A stretch of 64,000 bases of DNA from Branchiostoma lanceolatum (GCF_035083965.1 NC_089727.1:17272769-17336768), one strand, 5' to 3'. Positions 22,584 to 33,780 are shown, counted from the first letter of the stretch. Numbers and translations: made by a program. The notes: generated by a model not told the origin, from the sequence alone.

Positions 22584-23172
22584 GGGACACGCGTGAAAGT
22601 CCCGGTGTCAGTTGAGAAACCACGTCATGGGCAGGACTTCCAATACGACTTCATCTTACACAGCAGCAAAGACGCCGGCTGGGTGAACTACGCACTTCTA
22701 CCAGCCTTGGAGGTGGACATGCGATTCAAAGGTTGCGTTTCTTTGACATTGATATTGATTGATAAGATACTGACAATACTTTTAATTCTCAGTTAACATA
22801 CCACTGTAACAATTGCTTAATGAGTCTAATGGTTTTATTTCATGTGATACATTAATTTTACGAGACTTTCTACCAGAGAAAAGCGTGTTCGACAACATCA
22901 TTCACAGCATCGAGAACAGCTACAAGACCCTGCTGATCTTCACACCAAACTTCGTCACCAGTGGGTGGTGTAAGTACGAGACAGAACAGGCCTTGATGGA
23001 AAATCTCAAGTCCAAGTCCGGGCGTGCCATTCCCATCATGCTTCACGAGTGTGACGTACCGGCTTCAGTGCGTACCATCACGTACCTGGACGTGTCACGT
23101 GATGCAATAGGCTCTTACGATTGGTTGAAATTGAAGAAAGCTTTGGAGCAACTTCCTTCAACAGAGGACTGA
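22584..23172 (+). CDS. TIR-domain protein, 3' exons, possibly disrupted
   Basis: Frame 22584-22731 encodes FQYDFILHSSKDAGWVNYAL and LPALEVDMRFK, the first part of a TIR domain (box 1 with SSKDAGWV). The frame ending at TGA 23170-23172 gives DFLPEKSVFDNIIHSIENSY (box 2-like), TLLIFTPNFVTSGWCKYETE, AIPIMLHECDVPAS and a final helix DWLKLKKALEQLPS. Both halves are clear TIR sequence of the animal type used in Toll/IL-1-like signalling or as NADase/scaffold domains. A GT at 22732 and an AG at 22863-22864 give matching phase, but splicing there deletes about six residues before the DFLP motif. Alternatively ~110 bp were inserted into a once continuous exon. No start exon was identified. It sits between the arms of a ~660-bp inverted repeat, raising the possibility of a captured or pseudogenised copy. 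Confidence 0.7.
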
Positions 23173-23440
23173 CTACGTCCGCAAAGTTAACGTAGTTCTA
23201 ACAAGGAAGATTGGAATAGATGATACTCTTAATGAAAAATAAAAGTCTCCTGTCGATAGGACCTTGCGTTATGTATATTTCACTCTGTGTTAAGGGAATT
23301 GGCATCAAACTTACTACACGCAATGAGGTTATAGAAAATATTTCCTGCACAGGATACCCTTTGTTTGTTACTTGGACAATGACAATGCTTTATCCAGTCG
23401 AGTCTCATCCATGTAGTAACTATGACCTTCAGTCGGGTTA
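23173..23440. other. 3' flank of TIR gene
   Basis: AT-rich; an AATAAA lies near 23237-23242 (ATGAAAAATAAAAG), suitable as a polyadenylation signal for the TIR exon. Confidence 0.4.
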
Positions 23441-23745
23441 TAATTATCTCCATGAAAAAAAAAATTCATGGGGATATTGTTTTGAGTGTGTTTGGGTGTG
23501 TTTTTGCGTGTGTGTATGTTTGTGTCACCGGATGCTTAAAGTCAGCATAACTGAACACGTGCAAATGGATTGTAATAATAGTTGGTATGTGGGTAGGTAT
23601 TGGGAGGAGAAAGGTCAAGGTCAATTTTGGGCTCCCTGGTATGTGTCACTGGAACTGATGGTGTATTTGTAAAAATAAAACAAATCATATATAAACCGAA
23701 ATTTCATGGAGATTTTGGGTCTTCAGACTCTTGTTACATGAATTA
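23441..23745 (+). repeat. Short copy of the hairpin-ended dispersed element
   Basis: Starts TTATCTCCATGAAAAAAAAA, contains 'gtcaccggatgcttaaagtc' and 'aaggtcaaggtcaattttgg', and ends 'tttcatggagattttgggtcttcagactcttg'. It is similar to the copy at 33.84 kb. Confidence 0.65.
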
Positions 23746-23784
23746 AGGAATGAACTTTATTGCTCAACAATCGTACATGTCGTC

Positions 23785-24448
23785 TGTATAACGCAAACTC
23801 CAGCTGTCCGGGGGTTTCTCTCCCCTCCCCGCCGAGTTTGTGCTCTGGTTGCTCTAAGCCGGAATCCGGAGGACTATTATCAAAAATTGTAACACCAATC
23901 ATAGGGCAGTATTTCAGCTAGGCTCCCATTAATGCCATAGAAACCACCTAGTTATCCTGTCTGTTAGCTGTCACACAGGCAGACGTGGAGGAAGGGATGG
24001 GAAATGAGATCCAGATGTTGGGAGGGTGAGAAATGAGATGTATCCAAGCAGGTTAAAAGGGATTTTAAACCTCCTTAGATTATCTGTTCCTTTAGAGGCA
24101 GACAATGTTAGTTTCTCCCACATCAAAAACCAAGTTTGAAAGTCCAACAAGAAAAGACTTGACTGCGGAAAAATGTTCAAAGTACAGAGAAATGGCCTGT
24201 GAAACTCTCTTCCTACCACCTGCAGATCAGACATCTGCAGCTGTCAATCACTGGATAGCAACAGCAATAGATCCTTAGCAACTAGAGTCTGGCCTGGGCA
24301 GGCTGCTCTGTGGGCTGACGACGGCTGCATAAATTATCCATATTTAGAAAGGAGGATTTCCTTGAGTTAGCGGCCATAGCCATCAAGCTCTTGGGTTGCG
24401 AGGTGGTGACAGGGCGGCGGGCGGTCACAAGAGGCTTGATTGATCTCA
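23785..24448 (-). repeat. ~660-bp inverted repeat, right arm
   Basis: Reverse complement of 20409-21070, from GTCTGTATAACGCAAACTCC to 'aagaggcttgattgatctcaggc'. Small indels and substitutions separate the arms, so they are not a very recent duplication. Confidence 0.8.
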
Positions 24449-24649
24449 GGCTATCGTACATGGTACAATGTATGGCATTAAATCAGCAATACCATAAGGC
24501 TATTCTATCCCACAATTCTATTAAAGTACAAAATATTATCGAAACCATGGGTAATACTACAATTCTGTCTCACTTTTGGAATGGTTTAATGGAGAAATTG
24601 ACCTATGTAGATGGATATAGGAGTCGGACATGACAACAGTACTTAGAAA

Positions 24650-24910
24650 ATATAGCTTTGTGTACCAGATAGGGTGAAGTTTGTCTTAGTAGTAACAGCC
24701 TGTAACAGAGCATCCCCCTCTTTGCTATAAGTTGGACAATTCATCACAAAATGAAATTCATCTTCAATATTTCCATTACATATGGGACACAATCTCTGAG
24801 TGGCTGGCGTGTTGTGGTGCCGACCCTTTTCAATTTCTAGACAATTTGCGCTTATTCTCAGTTTTGTTATGCTATTTAAAAACAGCTCATTATGAATTGA
24901 TGTGAGATAT
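24650..24910 (-). mobile_element. Non-LTR retrotransposon fragment (end of reverse transcriptase ORF)
   Basis: The minus strand reads RLCPICNGNIEDEFHFVMNC followed by PTYSK, preceded by LRISANCLEIEKGRHHNT. The C-x2-C ... E-D-E-x-H-F-x4-C pattern is typical of the C-terminal zinc-knuckle region of LINE ORF2 proteins (CR1/Jockey/L2-like). It is a 5'-truncated remnant. Confidence 0.75.
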
Positions 24911-25820
24911 TTTTTTCATGCCAAAGTGCTTTTGGATTTCAGAATAGGTGTGGAGTTTATGCACTTGTGTGATGTACGTGGTATTGGGAATAGGGAAGAC
25001 ATCTGAATTGTAATCTGAATATGCTCACTTACATTCCATGGTGTTATGATTGTATATCATGTCACATTTCGGTTTGAAATGATTTTAGCATTAAGATTTT
25101 TTATCTTGTATGTGTTTACTAACTACTTATCAAAACGTATTCCTTCTGTAGTACTAGAAGAACATCACCAATTGTACATATCTAACAGACCATGACATAT
25201 CATATGGAAATATTCTTCATTGGTCATTTTCCACGCTTCTTGTTTTTCTTGTTACTTACACACGCAAACCTGCCATATTTCTCTTTTGTACACAAAAGGT
25301 AAGTTTTAGTGGAGTTGGGTTAACTGTAAGTTGTATTAATGACATTACATTATGTCCTTGGTTGTTTGAGAAAGTCTCCAATGTAGATCCTACAAAGGCC
25401 ATACATGATGGCATCACGTAGGCTAGCTATTAGATCAGATGTCTTTTTCAAAGATATCTTTTTAAAAGGTCACAAAAAAGTGTACGTTACATGTCTAAAG
25501 TGCACCTGTCAGCAACGCCACCTTGCAGTTGACGACTGAACTTTTGTGTTCCCAACCCCACCAACTTTTATCGAGATCCATCAAATTGCTTTTGAGTTAT
25601 CTCGCCAGCAAACAAACCAACAAACACAGAAGGTTCACTGCAGTACCGGATGGACCCGCCAGAAGGCCCATTTTCTTACAGAAACTTACCTACACAAAAT
25701 CACCAACATCCATCCATGGCATCAAGAGTTATATAGCCAACATCCACAGTCATACAATTTCGACCAAGAAATAGCAAAAAAAAAGAAGCCTTCTGGCTAT
25801 GGCGAAGGCAAAAAGTTCAA
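24911..25820. other. Intergenic, nothing recognised
   Basis: AT-rich sequence. The part at ~25500-25700 weakly resembles the dispersed element ('ttatcgagatccatcaaattgcttttgagttatc'), a reversed, decayed copy. Confidence 0.3.
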
Positions 25821-26042
25821 TCAGGCGACTTGGGAATGAACGTCCCTTGAGTTGGTTGTCTCGGACGACAACGTTGTGACTGGACTCGTCCTTCGTTTAA
25901 TTTTTGTCACAACCATCTTTCTCATACGATACAGTCCGTACGACAGGAGATGGAACACGGTACCGCAACGAACGCAATCACCACCATCAACCCTGACGCT
26001 ATCCCTGGGTCCTTCCCAAAATCTAGAACCGGAGAGATGGCT
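25821..26042 (-). pseudogene. Frameshifted copy of the 34.6-kb membrane-protein exon
   Basis: The minus-strand sequence matches 34612-34833 closely, including an AG at the 5' border, LDFGKDPG, LLSYGLYR and the C-terminal SSETTNSRD.HSQVA with stop. A one-base deletion (GCGGTACCGTGTTCC where the other copy has GCGGTACGCGTGTTCC) breaks the frame between the membrane segment and LLSYGLY. Confidence 0.7.
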
Positions 26043-26288
26043 GTGGACCCGTCTCGCCCCTAGCACCACTTATCTGTCTATCGGCCAATTTCTGCTATTT
26101 CCAGCCACCTCTGGAGCCTGGTAGAGGTTAGGAAAAGACTGGATTTAAGAAATGAGATGAGGAAAAGGTAGATACTGAACTATCAATTCTGCTACCATCT
26201 TCATACAGGGATTAAGGTCCCATAGCTTTTATTTTTGAGGCCGTAGGAACAGTGGATTGTTATCCACTGTATCTAACGTTCGGTCAGG

Positions 26289-26504
26289 ATATTGTAAATG
26301 CAGAAATGTTTGCAGTTGTTTTCTATTCGCAGTTTTCGCAGTAAGATCTGTGCTGTGAACATAAAGCCACCGCAATCTTTTTTGGCCTCCTACCCACTTG
26401 TCTTCTATTGTTTCAAACGCGAACTTAAAACGACCGCGAACACTCATTTTTCTCCCTACTGCGAAATTACAGCCATGCAAACTAAAGTGCAAACTTTACA
26501 GTAA
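26289..26504. mobile_element. MITE, TACTGTAAATGCA family, copy 1
   Basis: Diverged termini ATTGTAAATGCAGAAATG and AACTTTACAGTA. Internal inverted segments are TTCGCAGTTTTCGCAG and GCGAACTTAAAACGACCGCG. Confidence 0.7.
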
Positions 26505-27202
26505 GGTGGAAGGCGGAGCCCATGCAATCCTTTTACTGCCCTTTGCCTATCCAACCAAAGTCAGGTACCCATTTTTCCACTTGCCACCACAATGGAGTTA
26601 AAGTTCAGTGAAAGATTTTGGTAACGTGAAGATAGAGAGATTTACAGTATGTGATCAACAAACAGTGACACAGAGAGATTACAAATGCACCAAAAGAAGA
26701 AATGCACATGATTTAGCTACGCTTGCTACAGTTTCATAATGGTAAATTAGTAAGAGTATGACAAGAATGTTCGTTGTCTGTGACTATTTACACTCAAATT
26801 CGCACTATTTGGGCCACCAGGGCCGCTTTAGATAGAGGTCGAGTTGGGAGGAGGGTAATTTTGATAGTCTCCAAGCAGAGATTGGTGGGGAAGATTGTGA
26901 CCGTTTTATCATATGCCCCGTTTTGTTAAGGTTTCTACTGGCTAACTCCTTTGGCCTGTTTTCTGTCGATTTGGCCAATTTCAGCTCTTTGTAGCCGCCT
27001 CTGGAGCCTGGTAGAGGTTAGGAAAAGTCTGGAGTAAAGAAAGGTGATAGTGAGGAAAAGGTAGATAGTGAACCGTCAAATCTGCTGCCATCTTCACACA
27101 GGGATTAAGGTCCCATAGCCTTTATTTTTGTGGCCGTAGGAACAGTGGATTGTTATCCACTGTATTCAGGGCAGAAAACAGTGGACTACTACTACTACTA
27201 CT

Positions 27203-27420
27203 ACTGTAAATGCAGAAATGTTTGCAGTTGTTTTCTGTTTCCAGTTTTCGCGGTAAGCTCTCTGCTGTGAACATAAAACCACCGCATCTTTTTTGTTTGC
27301 CCCCTATCCTCTTGTCTACAACTGTCTCAAACTTAACGCGAACTTAAAACCACCGCGAACACTCATTTTTCTCCCTACTGCGAAATTTAAAGCCATGCAA
27401 ACGAACGTGCATTTACAGTA
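27203..27420. mobile_element. MITE, TACTGTAAATGCA family, copy 2
   Basis: Perfect 13-bp termini TACTGTAAATGCA and TGCATTTACAGTA. It is preceded by a short (CTA)n tract at 27187-27203. Confidence 0.8.
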
Positions 27421-27480
27421 GAGTGGAAGGCGGAGCCCATGCAATCCTCCCCTTTTACTGCCCTTTGCCTCTCCAACCAA

Positions 27481-27640
27481 AGTCAGGTACCCATTTTTAC
27501 ACCTGGGCGGAGGGAGGAACGTCGTGTAAAGTGCCTTTCACAAGGGCACAACATAACAGGATTAGAACCCAGGACCTATGGGTTCTGGTCCAAACACCCT
27601 GTAGTATGCCACACGACCCACATACACAAGGACTACCGTA
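27481..27640 (-). mobile_element. tRNA-derived SINE-like element
   Basis: The minus strand has GGTTCTAATCCTG (B-box-like) after a tRNA-like head, then the shared body ACCCAGGTGTAAAAATGGGT in reverse. Same family as 7571-7795. Confidence 0.6.
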
Positions 27641-28379
27641 AGTCTTGTTTCTTGAACTGTAACTTTATGTTCACTGTTTTCAAGATCACCTCTATACTGT
27701 GAACTTACCATCCCCGTAAAAACCTGTTGTAATTATTTATGAATCCTTCACACATCTGTTGTGTATATCACTTGCCACCACAATGGAGTTAAAGTTCAGT
27801 GAAAGATTTTGGTAACGTGAAGATAGAGTGATTTACAGTATGTGATCAACAACCAGTGACACAGGGAGACACAAAAACGCACCCAAAACAAATCCTCAGA
27901 TGAAATGCACATGATTAAGCTACGCTTGCTACAGTTTCATAATGGTAAATTAGTAAGAGTATGACAAGAATGTTCGTTGTCTGTGACTATTTACACTCAA
28001 ATTCGCACTATTTGGGCCACCAGGGCCGCTTTAGATAGAGGTCGAGTTGGGGGGAGGGTCATTTTGATAGTCTCCAAGCAGAGGTTGGTGGGGAAGATTG
28101 TGACCGTTTTATCATATGCCCCGTTTTGTCAAGGTTTCTACTGGCTAACTCCTTTGGCCTGTTTTCTGTCTATTCGGCCAATTTCAGCTCTTTGTAGCCA
28201 CCTCTGGAGCCTGGTAGAGGTTAGGAAAAGTCTGGAGTAAAGAAAGGTGATAGTGAGGAAAAGGTAGATAGTGAACTATCAATTCTGCTGCCATCTTCAT
28301 ACAGGGATTACAGTCCCATAGTTTTAATTTTTGTGGCCGTAGGAACAGTGGATTGTTATCCACTGTATTCAAGGCAGGG

Positions 28380-28589
28380 TACTGTAAATGCAGAAATGTT
28401 TGCACCTGTTTTCTGTTTCCATTTTTCGCGGTAAGCTCTTTGCTGTGAACATAAAACCACCGCATCTTTTTTGGCCTCCTACCCACTTGTCTTCTATTGT
28501 CTCAAACGCGAACTTAAAACGACCGCGAACACTCATTTTTCTCCCCACCGCGAAATTAAAGCCATGCAAACTTAAGTGCATTTACAGTA
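28380..28589. mobile_element. MITE, TACTGTAAATGCA family, copy 3
   Basis: Termini TACTGTAAATGCA and TGCATTTACAGTA, with the internal inverted GCGAACTTAAAACGACCGCG segment. It lies in the third tandem unit. Confidence 0.8.
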
Positions 28590-28639
28590 TTGTGGAAGGT
28601 GGAGCCCATGCAATCCTTTTACTGCCCTTTGCCTCTCCA

Positions 28640-28790
28640 ACCAAAGTCAGGTACCCATTTTTACACCTGGGCGGAGGGAGGAACGTCGTGTAAAGTGCCT
28701 TTCGCAAGGGCACAACATAACAGGATTTGAACCCAAGACCTATTGGTTCTGGTCCAAACACCCTGTAGTATGCCACACGACCCACATACA
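28640..28790 (-). mobile_element. tRNA-derived SINE-like element
   Basis: Near-identical to the 27.48-kb copy, as expected from the tandem triplication. The B-box-like GGTTCAAATCCTG is seen on the minus strand. Confidence 0.6.
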
Positions 28791-29451
28791 CAAGGAATAC
28801 TGTAATTCTTGTTTCTTGAACTGTAACTTTATGTTCACTATTTTCACGATCACCTCTATACTGTGAACTTACCATCCCCGTAAAAACCTGTTGTAATTAT
28901 TGATGAATCCTTCACACATCCGTTGTGTAAATCACTTGCCACCACAATGAAGTTAAAGTTCGTTGAAAGATTTTACTACCGTGAAGATAACGTGATTAAC
29001 AGTATGTGATCAACAACCAGTGACATAGGCATGCTACAAATGCACCAGAGAAATTCTCAGATAAAATGCCCATGATTTAGCTACGTTTGCTACGTTTCTA
29101 CAATCATGGTAAATTACTATAGTATTACAAGAATGTTTGTGACTTTATTTACCCTCAAATTTTCTCTTTTCGGCCACCACGGCCGCTCTTCATAGAGGTC
29201 GAGTTTGGAGGAGTATGAAGGGGTCATTTGAAAAAATTCCAAATGCTTGGTCAACAAATATGATTCAAACTGATATCAACGATACAAAGATCAGATAGAT
29301 AATCAATGTGTTGGATAAAATCACATACTAAGAACAAGTTCATCTTCCATTTTTTAAAATCTAGTGATAGATTTCTAAGGAATCATGACAATAGTTCAGA
29401 CTTTCTTCAAGCCAACAATTCTTTAATAAATTGTTTATTATTACACCCTAG

Positions 29452-30852
29452 ATACCGGAAACAATAAATACAGAACCTACTGTGCTGGAAAATGCAATCA
29501 AAACGCTGCAGAAAGTTGTGGACGTCAGAGGCATGGGCAAGAGTAAGCAGACATTTGTTTAGTAAAAAGGCTTCGAAAGTAGCATCGTATTTTGTCATAT
29601 TTTCCGATAAATGTTCACTTATATGTCATATCTTAATATCTTGATATAGTGGGAGAGAACAGTCTATTTTGTTATATTGTTTATAAATTGTGTCCTTTTT
29701 TCTGTCGTACTGCAATGATGTAACTAGTAATTCTATGTGTTTTGCAATGATACTATACCTACAATATTGTTGGACATTAATGTCTGTCTACGTTCAATCA
29801 GTTGCAATTGTCTTCCAAATGTCTTTCCCTTGTGTTCTTTCCCGAAGCACTTCTAGGTCTACAATGTTCTTTTTTTTGTGTGCAAAATCATACCAGGCAC
29901 CCATGCTACCAACCCCGCCCCAGTCTACCTGGCCGCCGTGCTGGAGTACCTGTGTGGCGAGATTCTCGAGTTGGCCGGCAACGCTGCCCGTGACAACAAG
30001 AAGACCAGGATCATCCCCCGTCACCTTCAGCTGGCCATCCGAAACGACGAGGAATTGAACAGGCTGCTGTCTGGTGCGACCATCGCCGCGGGAGGTGTGC
30101 AGCCCCAAATCCTCGCCAAGCTCGTTCAGAAGAAGGTCAGCGAAGCGAAAACGGGTAAGACTCTGACTTGGATTTTTGTAAACGGACATTTCTTACGTAG
30201 AAAGGGATTCAAAAGTAACATTTTATTTTACCATATATATTGTCTGTTAACTGTTCACATATATTTCAGAGAAGGTAGGGAATAGCCTATTTAGTTTTGT
30301 TGATGTTGTTCAAGAAAGCTAAGGTTGTCCTATCATGCTGCAAGAATATTAATGCTATAACTTTTGCAGTAATATTTTACCAACAATATGCTTGTACAAT
30401 GATGTCGTTCTATCTTCAATGTCTTCCTATTGTCTTTTCCTTGCTCTTTCCGCAGCACTAATGGGTCGGTCTCCAATATAATGCTCTTTGATAGTGATAT
30501 GGTTGTGTCTAAAAACCTTATGATAAGTAATATGTGATACATGATTGGCTGACGTTGTTTTCCTTATGTTCCAAAAGCCGGACGCGAACGCCGGTTGGGA
30601 ATCATGCAATCAGGTAGGATTACACCTTTAGTATCGATAAGTAAAAAAAAAACCTTGACACAGTAGATAACATCCCACTGCCCCTACGGTAACAAAAGGC
30701 TATGGGACTACCTTTGTATACCACATGCATTTAATGTATTATCCGTGACGCTTCTATTCATTGTATGTCTTCTCCTTGTGCTTTCTTCCGTCACAGTGGA
30801 ACCCGTGCTGGAAAATGCAATCAAAACGCTGCAGAAAGTTGTGGACGTGTGA
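29452..30852 (+). CDS. Intron-containing H2A-like histone-fold protein
   Basis: Exons 29452-29542, 29897-30154, 30578-30613 and 30797-30852 join in phase with GT/AG borders. The second exon is unmistakable H2A from the alpha2 helix on: [20 protein letters not shown], then [20 protein letters not shown] and GGVQPQI. The H2A acidic-patch residues are kept. The usual N-terminal tail and alpha1 (FPVGRIHRLL region) are not found in the window. The preceding exon instead encodes [20 protein letters not shown]. The last exon encodes a near copy of that segment, [18 protein letters not shown], and then TGA, so an exon was duplicated. No start codon was found: the first exon opens at an acceptor (CACCCTAG). 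Canonical replication-dependent H2A genes lack introns; variants have them. Dimer formation with H2B is uncertain. A missed upstream exon is the main alternative. Confidence 0.65.
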
Positions 30853-31014
30853 TGCATGGGCAATCAACATGGCAAGTCTTAATTTTTCTGTGGTAGAAGA
30901 TAGAAAAAAGCATTTGATTTGATTTGGTTTTATTAGAATTGCAATAGTACAATATACGTGGGACAAAGGCAGCTATTGCTGGTGTCGTAACTGACATATA
31001 ATACACATGTAATC

Positions 31015-31150
31015 CCGTTTTTTTTACACCTGGGTGGGGTTAGGAAAGTCGTCCAAAGCGCCTTTCCCAAAGGCACAGCATCGGTGGTGTCAGGGGATTC
31101 GAACCCGGGACCGATAGGTTCTGGGCCGAAAACCCTGCCGTTACGCCCTT
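31015..31150 (-). mobile_element. tRNA-derived SINE-like element
   Basis: The minus strand reads GGCGTAACGGCAGGGTTTTC (A-box region) and GGTCCCGGGTTCGAATCCCC (B box), then ACCCAGGTGTAAAAA. It is the clearest tRNA-like head in the window, and lies in the 3' part of the H2A-like transcription unit. Confidence 0.7.
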
Positions 31151-31286
31151 TACTATAAGCATTACTAAGTGTCTGTTGCATTCTTTAGAGTTTGTACCCA
31201 ACAAAAGTGTAAACTCTGCATCTCACAGATTGAACGAATCAACACCATGGATGTTACAAACAGTAAACATTTACATTTTCTTACAG

Positions 31287-31465
31287 GAGGCCAGGTGGGC
31301 GGATGTGACGTCATCAGCGTGACCTACCGGAAACAGTAGTATGACGTCACCGCCAGCAGACACATGGCTTTAGAGCTGTAAGAATAAAAACAACATAGGC
31401 TTCATGGAGCTGAAGTCAATCATATTCAATCAGCATCTATTGAATAAAGCCAGTTGAAACAAAAG
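31287..31465 (+). other. Candidate 3' UTR exon and polyadenylation region of the H2A-like gene
   Basis: TTTTCTTACAG at 31276-31286 is a good acceptor. AATAAA at 31383-31388 and 31443-31448 are polyadenylation signals. No histone stem-loop was seen. If spliced after the TGA at 30852 it is untranslated; read alone one frame gives GQVGGCDVISVTYRKQ and a stop. Confidence 0.5.
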
Positions 31466-31849
31466 TCCTGTTTGTGCATTTGTCATTCACTCATACACAA
31501 GTAGAATATAATTATATCATAATAGCGATAGAAATTCGGTAGAAGAGAATTAAATAGATAAAGGCACTAAATGTTTCAATAGTGACAAGATGGGCGTTTA
31601 AAATGGCGTCTTGTATAATCTATGTACGATCATATTACAATATGGAACCATGGATGGACTTAAAAACCACGCCCCCTACGTACATACAGTATTTGTATTC
31701 ACCCATATCCATTTTTCATTTATTTGCACATTCATTCCCGTAGGCTAATTGTAAGGGCACAAACAGTAAAAAGGTAACAAGTTTCTATTCTATACATCAA
31801 ACTAATGTTTCTACATACATGACTGACCCTGGGTGGTTTGACTTCTTTT

Positions 31850-32110
31850 TCGGAGACGTGACAGATGAAGCGTCCCACGTTTTTAATGACAAGTGGGTTT
31901 TGTGATTTTAGTAGATTCGTGGGGGGTTTTGTAGGTCATCTTGATGGTAATAGCTTTGGAGTATTGTTTTAATTGTTTCGAGCAGCTTGTTTCTTTCGTC
32001 CTCATAATGAGGGTAGTTACAAATGAAATGTATTTCATCTTCCACTGTATCCGTTGCTCAATATATATTTGCACAGTCTCTCCTGACCTGACAGTTTTTA
32101 ACGTCCCTTT
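31850..32110 (-). mobile_element. Non-LTR retrotransposon fragment, inactivated
   Basis: The minus strand reads CQVRRDCANIY, a stop, then VEDEIHFICNYPHYEDERNK. This is the same C-terminal knuckle region as at 24.65-24.91 kb, with an internal stop codon. Confidence 0.65.
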
Positions 32111-33780
32111 TTAATTTGTATATCTGATCAAATGGGTGAACACTGGTGCGTGGTTCTTATCTTACAGATTTGACACAATACATGACATTAATGGCATTAA
32201 AGAACACAGCCTTTAAAAGCATAGAAATTCGTCAATTTTAGATACATACATGTACGGGTAATCTATTCACCAGATAGGTCTGATTTCCAAATACCAGCAC
32301 ATAGCAGATATGATACAGAGTACAGAATAAATATAATACAAGAGAAACAGTATTTGATTGTACATACAAATAACAAAAAGGTGAATTAACAACGATAATG
32401 GTTAATCATAAACAGGATAACAATAAATCACAGTGGGATGACAAACAGCGCCAAATATTGGGGAGGGGGGTCATTACACGCACAATATCTATATTATTAT
32501 TCATTGCGGTCAGAGGTCAGGGGTCAGATTGTAAGGCTATTATTGTTTTTACTCGTGGATTTAGAGAGCACGTGTTGTACTGGTGTTTAGGCTTTGTTTA
32601 TACGCGCACGAGGAATTTTTGCTTGTTTGTTTGTTGGCTTGCTTGTTTGTTTGTATCACCTTCTTCCGTTTTCAATGTCCCCCGGGGAAAAACAATACCA
32701 AAGTCATTTTATATCAAAGTAAAGGAAAGATAAAAACTTACGCAAACTGCTTCTAGTAATTGATACAAAACCACATACAAATGTTGTCGAAAAGGTTCCC
32801 ACGCCTACGCTGATACGTCAACACGCTTCAAGTCAGCTAGTGTACCTATCCGTTCAAATATGTCCTTGAAAATATAGTTCTGTTCCCACATTTACATGCG
32901 TACCTTTAGGACTGAAACCAACATTTAAAAGCCGCTTTAAGAACACCTGAATTTACGATTGAGAAAAAGATATGTTGGAAATACGTATCCGTTTGAAAAA
33001 CATAGAGAGGAGGGGAGGGGGATGCCAACCCCCAAAAGTAGCAATATTTAGTGGTGCAGTTCAGAAACAATCTGACAGAGGACGCTTCCCTACATGGACT
33101 ACGAGTAACAGGTACATGGAACAAGTCATGCACCTGTTACTAGTACTTTGCATCATATCTTAGTTCTTATGTCGCTTTCAAATGAAATACGATCTATCAT
33201 GTTCTCTACAGCAACAATCATATTTGTTTGAAGTTTGTCCAGATTGTCGCGATCATAAGGCTCGCTCCCTCAGAACGTCGCCAAAAATGTTCAAGTGTCC
33301 AGGGAGGTGCAGCGGTGCTCATTTACGTCATCTGGCGGAAGTTATACAAACTACAGTATGTCTAAGGCACTTCAAAAGTACCTGTTAGAAAGCCATGTAA
33401 ACATAACATGGATACATGCGATTATTAAAATTTGATGGCTTAGTTTACGACGTTACAATGTGGGGAGCATTTTGATAAATATGCCGTAAAAGAATCGATA
33501 ATAAATACCACTTTTTTGAAATCAAAAGATACGGTCACCCGAAAAAGTTAGCAAAGCTTTTGATACCATTTGCCTTCATCGAAATATTTGCATCAATCTA
33601 TTATGTGTATCTTTAAACTAAACATAGGTCATCATGATCTAAGGCAATAGGGATGTCTGGGTATACGTTTGACAATAGTTCATGATCATAGTACCCCTCT
33701 GCAACGAGCAATTACATTGTGAACCGTCAGTAGGCGCTTTTGAGCGGTTGACAGATGCGAACAGGCCAATTAATGTTAAA
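32111..33780. other. Intergenic, nothing recognised
   Basis: Unique-looking sequence. Short open frames without splice context or recognisable domains. A TTTG-rich stretch lies at about 32623-32650. Confidence 0.3.

Larger units (their letters stand above)
26070..29215 (+). repeat. Partial tandem triplication, ~1.2-kb units
   Basis: GGAACAGTGGATTGTTATCC recurs at about 26247, 27138 and 28342. The segment 'ttggtaacgtgaagatagag' recurs near 26618 and 27808, with a diverged version near 28970. Each unit contains a MITE of the TACTGTAAATGCA family. The second and third also carry the tRNA-derived SINE, but the first lost ~300 bp spanning it (junction near 26573). No gene was recognised. Open frames here are shared repeat sequence. 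Confidence 0.75.

Noticed and set aside
29794..30189. Minus-strand 131-residue open frame across the H2A-like exon
   Set aside because: It is the antisense shadow of the histone core exon, whose plus-strand sequence is unmistakable.
31015..31150. Functional tRNA gene on the minus strand
   Set aside because: A- and B-box-like blocks are present, but no complete cloverleaf can be paired and the same head occurs with a constant non-tRNA body in several copies; it is a SINE.
32398..33388. Several 60-110 residue open frames
   Set aside because: No domain, no conserved copy, no convincing splice sites; lengths are within chance expectation for this AT content.
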